Both the position numbers and the translations under genes were made by a program. Below the pieces are notes generated by a model. The model was not told the origin of the DNA and made no database searches. It worked only from the letters and a program-made list of their open reading frames with translations. Shown piece after piece: positions 59,172 through 64,000 of a stretch of DNA of 64,000 nt. This stretch comes from Pseudoalteromonas sp. GCY (lineage in GTDB: Bacteria; Pseudomonadota; Gammaproteobacteria; Enterobacterales; Alteromonadaceae). The stretch's first letter is position 1, and each line of letters begins with the position of its first letter. The stretch is taken from positions 2,309,501-2,373,500 of the forward strand of contig NZ_CP068023.1 in NCBI RefSeq assembly GCF_016695175.1. The letters are read 5' to 3'.

Positions 59172-60390
59172 CAGGGTGAGAGCATACTTCGTTAACGACC
59201 ATTAACCGAAGATAAGCTCTGCTCTGAATTCATCGTCAAAGCTGGCCCGAACACACTTACCACGTATCGAATCTTTACGGCCTGTGTGCTGTTTTACCAG
59301 ATTGCGAACGACCCGTCTGAACAGCGCCATGTTTTCCGCCGAAATCGGCTCACTGATCTGGCAAGCATCTTCCTTAAACACCACATCCAGTACCCAATGC
59401 TGCTGGTTCTCGATGTGCCAATGGTGGCGGATAGCTTTTTGTAACATCTGTGCATCAGGCTCAACTGAAGTGACATAAAAGTGCGTGTCTATTTTTGTTA
59501 TCGACTCGGATTTTTTGTGTCTTTCAACCGCGACTAGCGAAGTGAGTTCAGGCCATTTTTCTCTTATCTCTTCAGGCAGATTGCCTGTGTTTAGAGCATA
59601 AGTGATGCGTGTTTCCTGACGTCCATGACCATTGCTGACTTGTACATCTTCAGGCAAATTCTTTTCTTCTTCAAAGGCTGTTTCAAAACATGAAGTGACT
59701 GCTTTATAGAGTGTTTTCTGATTTGCTTTGACCTGAACCAGATAGTCAGCCCCTCTTGAAATCAATGCTGAAAGTGTCGCTTTCTGACAATGTAGTGCGT
59801 CTAGTGTGACGATAGAATCTGAAATATCGAGCACATCTAATAAGGCCCTAACTGCCGGTATCTCATTGGACTTATTTTCTACCGTTCGCTGATACAAAGT
59901 TAAACCAGACTCGCAATCAAAAGCAGACACCAAATGTAAGTTATCCTCACGCTTTTTACTGGCACCGCGCAGAGTTTTACCATCAAACGCAATGATTGGC
60001 TTACCAGACTGAGAGCGCTGTTCGTTGACCCAACTGAACAAGGCCAAAACCAGAGAGTCAGTTTCTACTGTTTTAAGAATACGTGCAATGCTATGTCGCG
60101 TTGGAATACCGTGCTTAAATGCTCTGAACTGCCTGAGCCAAGGCAGTTTACTGTGCCCGAACACCTCGATATCTTTCCAGCCTTCACAACCAGATAAAAC
60201 CGCCGAGATGATAAGAAACAAAACATCAGTAAGATCATGATGTTGATTGATAGAAGAACGCTTATCTTCAACAAGTTCAAGGTGGCTAAATAACGACATA
60301 ATTAACAAGTAGATAGTGATAATGTGGGCGTTATTAGATCAGAAAAAGACCGAGTGTTAAAGCCTTTTTACAAAGTGTGATCCCGCCGTG
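59172..60390 (-). mobile_element. Complete ISAs1-family insertion sequence
   Basis: 1219 bp. The left end CAGGGTGAGAGCATACTTCG and the reverse complement of the right end CACGGCGGGATCACACTTTG agree at 14 of 20 positions. It is flanked by identical 10-bp direct repeats, the size expected for ISAs1-family elements. Contains one intact transposase gene. Confidence 0.8.
59202..60299 (-). CDS. ISAs1-family transposase
   Basis: 365 residues, DDE-type. Contains IAFDGKTLRGASKK (first Asp), LDALHCQKATLSALISRGADYLVQVKANQ (second Asp) and HWHIENQQHWVLDVVFKEDAC (Glu region with the ISAs1-typical IENQQHWVLDV). The N-terminal domain begins MSLFSHLELVEDKR. The frame is uninterrupted, so the element may still be mobile. 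The start is the ATG at 60299; a TTG three codons earlier is possible. Confidence 0.92.
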   Translation of the reverse strand: MSLFSHLELVEDKRSSINQHHDLTDVLFLIISAVLSGCEGWKDIEVFGHSKLPWLRQFRAFKHGIPTRHSIARILKTVETDSLVLALFSWVNEQRSQSGKPIIAFDGKTLRGASKKREDNLHLVSAFDCESGLTLYQRTVENKSNEIPAVRALLDVLDISDSIVTLDALHCQKATLSALISRGADYLVQVKANQKTLYKAVTSCFETAFEEEKNLPEDVQVSNGHGRQETRITYALNTGNLPEEIREKWPELTSLVAVERHKKSESITKIDTHFYVTSVEPDAQMLQKAIRHHWHIENQQHWVLDVVFKEDACQISEPISAENMALFRRVVRNLVKQHTGRKDSIRGKCVRASFDDEFRAELIFG

Positions 60391-60418
60391 CCCAAGGAGC
60401 GCATTTTGCGTTCCTTGG
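60391..60418. repeat. Right target duplication within a 12-bp-stem hairpin
   Basis: The right copy of CCCAAGGAGC (60391-60400) is part of the hairpin CCAAGGAGCGCA-TTT-TGCGTTCCTTGG (60392-60418, one G-T pair). The insertion sequence thus landed at the foot of a stem-loop. Confidence 0.6.
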
Positions 60419-60479
60419 TTAAAGCCTTTGTATGAATAATAACAACTCAAATTAGGGTAAAGTGAGACTCAAGTTTTAG

Positions 60480-60506
60480 CTACAACTAAAGCTCTCTATG
60501 TTGTAG
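60480..60506. repeat. Small inverted repeat beside the tandem array
   Basis: CTACAAC (60480-60486) and GTTGTAG (60500-60506), with a 13-base loop. Confidence 0.35.
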
Positions 60507-60516
60507 TTCTATTGAA

Positions 60517-60635
60517 CGCTGAAGGACGAATCGCTGATTATGAACGCTGATTATGAACGCTGATGTGATGAACGCTGATGTGATGGACGCTGATGTGATG
60601 GACGCTGATGATGGACGCTGACACCCACCGCTAAT
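60517..60635. repeat. Tandem CGCTGA array ending in a REP-like 20-mer
   Basis: CGCTGA occurs at 60517, 60532, 60545, 60558, 60573, 60588, 60603 and 60616, at spacings of 13 or 15 bases. The unit is roughly CGCTGATGTGATGGA or its 13-base form. The last copy runs into CGCTGACACCCACCGCTAAT (60616-60635), which recurs with one change at 61387-61406. Confidence 0.8.
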
Positions 60636-60661
60636 GTATTTAAGCGTTTGTATAGTATAGA

Positions 60662-61126
60662 TTACCCGTGGTGTCGACGAATGTGCGTAATTAAGCCCTC
60701 TTTATTAAACTCAAGTGAAACAATATTGGTTTTACTATACTCAATCGCTTTATCTAAATGAGTAGGCTTTACTTTACCTGATTCGGTCATTTTTACAAAG
60801 ACGACATTAGCGCCAACCATTACCTCATTTATTTCTATTGAACTATGGATGATTTCATCTTTTAATTTATTAATCATATCCTCTCGGAGTTTAGATTTAT
60901 CTGTATAAGTAAATTTAAATTTGACGTGTTCATCGATAAAGTCATCAGAAAGCAATGAGATATAGTTTTCTATCTCTTTAATTGTTGTATTGGGTTGTTG
61001 ACGCGCGTTTTTTGCCGCTACAAATACTTTTGCTTTCTCAATTAGTTGCTCTGATGTGAAATTATCATTTGCACTACTAGAAAATGAAAAAAGAAAACAA
61101 AATAACACTAATATAAATTTATTCAC
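60662..61126 (-). CDS. Secreted NTF2-like/SnoaL-like small protein
   Basis: 154 residues starting at GTG 61126, which has AGGAAGGA about 7 bases upstream; an ATG ten codons earlier would spoil the signal peptide. The signal peptide (MNKFILVLFCFLFSFSSSA) is followed by an alpha+beta domain of about 130 residues. It has the NTF2-like pattern: N-terminal helices, IENYISLLSDDFIDEHVKF, then strands ending IVSLEFNKEGLITHIRRHHG. Function unknown. It lies between the two REP-like 20-mers and has lower G+C than the core genes around it. Confidence 0.7.
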   Translation of the reverse strand: MNKFILVLFCFLFSFSSSANDNFTSEQLIEKAKVFVAAKNARQQPNTTIKEIENYISLLSDDFIDEHVKFKFTYTDKSKLREDMINKLKDEIIHSSIEINEVMVGANVVFVKMTESGKVKPTHLDKAIEYSKTNIVSLEFNKEGLITHIRRHHG

Positions 61127-61171
61127 GGTTTTTTCCTTCCTGCTATGCCTAGACATAATGAATCCTACACG

Positions 61172-61256
61172 ATGCTAGCCTCCGCTTCTTCGTGAGTTAG
61201 CTTAAAGCCAGTGCCATACTTAGTTTGTCAAATAACTAAACAGTAGAGGCTAGCAT
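61172..61256. repeat. 85-bp element with perfect 11-bp inverted ends
   Basis: ATGCTAGCCTC (61172-61182) and GAGGCTAGCAT (61246-61256) bracket a 63-bp interior that includes a further dyad, TTAGTT-N8-AACTAA. No coding capacity. It lies just upstream of the NTF2-like gene and may be a BIME/REPIN-like or MITE-like sequence. Confidence 0.6.
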
Positions 61257-61380
61257 GAATGAACAAACATAACATACTTTTCATTGGCATAGGTACTTAT
61301 AAAGAGCTTGTTAAAGTCGCTTATGGTGAAGAATAACGAGGCGCTCAAACCGTTCATTTTGGTCAAGAAGCCAAATCGCA

Positions 61381-61410
61381 GCAAATCGCTGACACCCACC
61401 ACTAATTTGC
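61381..61410. repeat. REP-like sequence in front of the RAYT gene
   Basis: CGCTGACACCCACCACTAAT (61387-61406), enclosed by the dyad GCAAAT (61381-61386) and ATTTGC (61405-61410). It repeats the 20-mer at 60616 with one change and lies 62 bases before the transposase start, where RAYT-associated REPs are usually found. Confidence 0.6.
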
Positions 61411-61471
61411 ACCTTCCTAAGATACCGCCTACGCTTTAATTCTGCACTCAAAGGATTGAGGAAACCAAACT

Positions 61472-61879
61472 ATGGCAACTGCCCGTAAAAAACAAATCAG
61501 TTTAACCGACACCAAATACTACCACTGTATCTCCCGTTGCGTAAGGCGCGCGTTTCTGTGCGGTGAAGATAAATTTACTGGAAAATCATACGAACACCGC
61601 CGGGGTTGGGTTGAAGAAAAGCTCCTGATGTTGGGGTCTGTGTTTTGTATTGATATCTGTGCTTATGCTGTGATGAGTAATCATACTCACATTGTTTTAT
61701 ATGTTGATGATAAAAAGGCTAAGCGCCTGTCGGATGAAACGATTGTGATACGATGGCACAAGTTGTTTAAAGGCAATTGGATAAGCCAAAAATTTATTGA
61801 AGGAGAGCCACTCAGTGAGTCGGAGCAATTGATACTTGATGAGCTGGTTGGGGCCTCGAGCCCGAGTGGGTGTTTATGA
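61472..61879 (+). pseudogene. Truncated RAYT (REP-associated tyrosine) transposase
   Basis: 135 residues matching the N-terminal part of IS200-like Y1 transposases of the RAYT group: TDTKYYHCISRCVRRAFLCG, then the HUH-type motif YAVMSNHTHIVLYVD, then IVIRWHKLFKGNW. Full-length relatives have about 300 residues, with the catalytic Tyr and ENPxxARxW-like region further on. Here similarity ends near LILDELV and the frame stops after an unrelated GASSPSGCL. It lacks the catalytic Tyr and is probably inactive. Confidence 0.8.
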
Positions 61880-61938
61880 GCCCTTGATAGCCATATTCTC
61901 ATTGCTGTAAACATAACGATGAACAAAAGGTCAAACCT

Positions 61939-62010
61939 ACCTAGTTAAACCCGTTATAGGCAAGGCATTCAATGCCGCGTGGGTGTATTCTACTTTTTGG
62001 GTGACTAGGT
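61939..62010. other. Structured non-coding stretch after the RAYT fragment
   Basis: ACCTAGT (61939-61945) pairs with ACTAGGT (62004-62010), and the inner GGCATT-C-AATGCC (61964-61976) forms a second dyad. No gene is visible between 61880 and 62160. Confidence 0.3.
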
Positions 62011-62141
62011 TCGAAACTCATTAGGGGCGCTGAAAGTCAGTTAAGCCCGAATATATGTCAGAGCAGCACCTTATTTAGGGTGACTCAAAGTGACTGTTTA
62101 TCAATACATACAAATAGTAAATGAGAGATAAATAAAAGAAG

Positions 62142-62169
62142 CAACAAGGCTGTTAAAACAACCTTGTTG
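62142..62169. repeat. Hairpin before the gene remnant
   Basis: CAACAAGG pairs with CCTTGTTG, with an inner TGTT/AACA pairing. It covers the start of the remnant at 62164. Confidence 0.45.
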
Positions 62170-62427
62170 GATGAGTATTACTTGACAGCAGCTGAGCGTC
62201 CATATATGTCATCAATGATTTGTGGCATTCAAGGCAAGTATTCAATATTAAAGAAATGGCAGCTATCACTGCTAAGCATTTTTAGCAGACCTATAAGAGA
62301 AACACGAGAACTGTTACCTCGATATGCAGTCGACAACATATTTGTATCAGATAAATTTAAGCAGCGCTCTACGGAGTTTGAAATTACCACTTACCGAGAT
62401 GGACTAACAACAACTCTCAAGGAATGA
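62164..62427 (+). pseudogene. Possible C-terminal remnant of an NAD-dependent epimerase-like gene
   Basis: About 87 codons with no good ribosome site and no Rossmann domain. The part SRPIRETRELLPRYAVDNIFVSDKF ... FEITTYRDGLTTTLKE resembles the C terminus of SDR-type epimerase/dehydratases (a hydrophobic block, a V-D-N/D segment, then T-x-Y-x-x-G-L-x-x-T-L). The likeness is from memory and short. An in-frame stop lies upstream at 62122. Confidence 0.35.
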
Positions 62428-62524
62428 CGACGTTATTTAATACCTAGATCATTAGGCGTTAAGTTAAGTGCTACAACTAACACACGCTTTGGCGAGGAAC
62501 AAACACTTAAATTGCTAAACTTGG

Positions 62525-62555
62525 ACTCTGTACGGGAAATTGCCCCGCACAGAGT
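62525..62555. terminator. Hairpin between the remnant and the small periplasmic gene
   Basis: ACTCTGTACGGG pairs with CCCGCACAGAGT (one mismatch, G-T in RNA form), loop of 7. On the plus strand TTTTT follows within ten bases. It can end transcription from either side. Confidence 0.5.
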
Positions 62556-62564
62556 TGATGCTTT

Positions 62565-62873
62565 TTATCTCATCCCTTTAAGAATTTCGACAATTTCTAG
62601 GGTGTTTTCAAGTACCCTGATGACCCTACCTTCAACGCTTATCGTTACGAAATCCCGATCTCTGTCGCGATAAATCACTTTGCCATGGTCGTAGATATCT
62701 GGATCTAAGCGATCCCCAACTTGGAGCTTCTTTTGCCAACCCGGCGGAAGTGACTTGCCCTGCTTCAACTTTTTCTCAAGGCCCGGCGGTAACTTCTCCG
62801 GTTTTGCATTCGCCTGATTTAAACCTAAAGTCAGACTAAAGGTAAGTAGAGAAAGTACAATAACTTTATTCAT
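62565..62873 (-). CDS. Small periplasmic protein with LPPG repeats (RcnB-like)
   Basis: 102 residues. Signal peptide of about 24 residues ending at ANA-KPEK. The mature part has two LPPG-x-x-KKL repeats (KLPPGLEKKL and SLPPGWQKKL), then GDRLDPDIYDHGKVIYRDRDRDFVTISVEGRVIRVLENT, a pattern seen in RcnB-like and related periplasmic proteins. Function unknown. The start is chosen at ATG 62873, with GAGAGG 5 bases upstream. It is 114 bases from sohB on the same strand. Confidence 0.75.
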   Translation of the reverse strand: MNKVIVLSLLTFSLTLGLNQANAKPEKLPPGLEKKLKQGKSLPPGWQKKLQVGDRLDPDIYDHGKVIYRDRDRDFVTISVEGRVIRVLENTLEIVEILKGMR

Positions 62874-62986
62874 AACAACCTCTCTTTTAGAGCGCGGCGT
62901 CATGCGCTTTGTGAACACAACGCCGTCTATAAAGTATTGTTAATAGTTTGAAATAAAGCTTATTGATATAAACTGAACAACAATCA

Positions 62987-64000
62987 CTAATATTTAGATT
63001 GATTTAGTTTTGTTAACGCTTTAACGGAGAAACGTTCAATGGCGAGCCCCAACTGAAGTCCAAACTTCTCAGCAACGCCTTTTTTAGCCTTATAAGCCAC
63101 CTTATAAAGCTGGTGACTTTCATTTAGTGACATAAGTAAATCATCACTGGTTGAGATTTCATCGACTAGTTTAAGTTCTAACGCTTGTGTACCAAACCAA
63201 TGTTCTCCAGTGGCCACTTTCTCAATATCGAGATCGACACGATTATCAGAGACAAAGTGTTTGAACAGACCATGCGTTTCTTCAATCTCTTCTTTAAACT
63301 TTTCTCTGCCTTTATCCGTATTTTCACCAAACAGCGTGAGTGTACGCTTATACTCACCAGCGGTTACCATTTCAAAGTCAACGTTATTCTTTTTCAATAA
63401 ACGATTGAAGTTGGGGATCTGCGCAATCACACCGATTGAACCAATAATTGCAAATGGCGCTGCAATAATCTTATCTGCAACGCAGGCCATCATATATCCG
63501 CCACTTGCAGCCACCTTGTCTACACAGACAGTTAGAGGAATACCTGCTTGCTTAATGCGCGTAAGCTGCGATGCACCAAGTCCATAACCGTGAACAACCC
63601 CACCACCACTTTCTACCGACACAACAACCTGATCCTTTGCTTTATCTGCAATCGTTAAAATAGCATTGATCTCTTCTCTTAAACCCGCGACTTCGTGAGC
63701 GTCCATACTTCCGTTAAACTCAAGATAAAAAACGTTTTTCTCTGCTTCTTTATCTTTATTCTTTTGCGCTTTTGATTGCGACTTATTTAGGGCTTTTAGC
63801 GCCTTTTTATCAAGCGTTTGCTGCAAAAACTGCTGTTTAGATTGCGCCAGACTGTCGCTTAAATCGGTAACTTCAATTTCACCCTTTTTCGATTTTGGTT
63901 TTGAGCTTGCTCCCACCATCAAAATAATGACTACTGCAATACCAAAGATAATGGTTACTGTCTTGGCTAGAAATAACCCATATTCAAACAAAAATGCCAA
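62987..64000 (-). CDS. sohB: Inner-membrane peptidase SohB (S49 family), at window edge
   Basis: At least 337 residues. An N-terminal membrane helix (about 12-31), a charged Lys/Gln-rich linker, then the S49 protease domain with nucleophile S166 in DKVAASGGYMMAC and general base K218 in GEYKRTLTLFGEN. Strong likeness to E. coli SohB from FEYGLFLAK to the DEISTSDD segment. The frame reaches the window edge at a TTG that aligns with the E. coli start Met, so it may begin there, but the start cannot be confirmed. Confidence 0.93.
   Translation of the reverse strand: MAFLFEYGLFLAKTVTIIFGIAVVIILMVGASSKPKSKKGEIEVTDLSDSLAQSKQQFLQQTLDKKALKALNKSQSKAQKNKDKEAEKNVFYLEFNGSMDAHEVAGLREEINAILTIADKAKDQVVVSVESGGGVVHGYGLGASQLTRIKQAGIPLTVCVDKVAASGGYMMACVADKIIAAPFAIIGSIGVIAQIPNFNRLLKKNNVDFEMVTAGEYKRTLTLFGENTDKGREKFKEEIEETHGLFKHFVSDNRVDLDIEKVATGEHWFGTQALELKLVDEISTSDDLLMSLNESHQLYKVAYKAKKGVAEKFGLQLGLAIERFSVKALTKLNQSKY

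Noticed and set aside
60517..60620. Regular short repeats suggesting a CRISPR array
   Set aside because: Units are 13 or 15 bases with no unique spacers, and no cas gene is nearby; it is a simple tandem array.
61848..61930. A frameshift that would rejoin the RAYT C-terminal half
   Set aside because: No RAYT-like residues could be found in any frame after 61848, so truncation or replacement is more likely.
61257..62480. Integron cassette array with attC-like ends (for example near 61340 and GCGTTAAGTT near 62457)
   Set aside because: No paired R-prime and R-double-prime boxes with a folding interior could be matched, and no integrase is present.
59172..62560. Genomic island or prophage boundary
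   Set aside because: Only one insertion sequence, repeats and remnants are seen; there is no integrase, tRNA target or phage gene.

Overview
The window reads as chromosomal DNA of a marine gammaproteobacterium of the Alteromonadales, most likely Pseudoalteromonas. This is an inference from gene content: clpS-clpA beside cspD, a monomeric NADP isocitrate dehydrogenase, rluE-mnmA-hflD-purB, divergent ivd and liu operons with a MerR-type LiuR, an H-NOX/histidine kinase pair, sohB, and A+T-rich intergenic inverted repeats. Nearly all of it is densely packed core or niche-adaptation metabolism. The last 5 kb is a patch of mobile and decayed sequence.

Layout. 0.2-3.2 kb: proteolysis (clpA, clpS) divergent from cspD. 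3.7-11.4 kb: icd, rluE, mnmA-hflD, purB, and the ribosomal oxygenase roxA. 11.5-12.4 kb: a GNAT-like protein and a small unknown, convergent. 12.7-19.7 kb: a tightly coupled operon of a MipA/OmpV outer-membrane protein, RND adaptor, RND pump, OmpR-type regulator and histidine kinase, with a 41-codon frame bridging adaptor and pump. 19.8-24.5 kb (minus strand): an H-NOX sensor and its cytosolic histidine kinase, then an unusual protein with two lipoyl domains and a C-terminal membrane anchor, an unknown small protein, and upstream a 465-residue orphan. 24.6-25.4 kb: a DUF1330-like gene broken by an amber codon, and a yaeR-like VOC protein.

25.5-41.7 kb is the metabolic centrepiece. The minus-strand ivd operon (thiolase, mmsA, acyl-CoA dehydrogenase, enoyl-CoA hydratase, HIBYL-CoA hydrolase, mmsB, SDR) degrades valine and isoleucine. 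The plus-strand liuR-A-B-C-D-E-F-G operon degrades leucine to acetoacetate and acetyl-CoA. Two 16-bp sites of the form TTTAC-N6-GTAAA sit at the -35 boxes of the two divergent promoters, so LiuR probably controls both arms.

42-59 kb: a BCCT transporter, a DnaQ-like exonuclease with a cNMP/CBS/nucleotidyltransferase protein, a PNPOx-family protein, astB, two lipoproteins, a FadE-type acyl-CoA dehydrogenase, an M2 peptidyl-dipeptidase, an ABC-2 exporter, and a BlaI/BlaR1-like pair whose M56 sensor carries a TPR-like tail. 59.2-62.5 kb: a complete ISAs1-family element with 10-bp target duplications, a short tandem array that ends in a REP-like 20-mer, a second copy of that 20-mer in front of a truncated RAYT transposase, an 85-bp inverted-repeat element, and a gene remnant. 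62.5-64 kb: a small periplasmic protein and sohB, which runs to the window edge.

The candidates most worth following are the membrane-anchored tandem-lipoyl protein next to the H-NOX/kinase pair, the small frame embedded in the RND operon, the M56-TPR fusion with its two clear BlaI-type operators, and the REP/RAYT/tandem-repeat patch.
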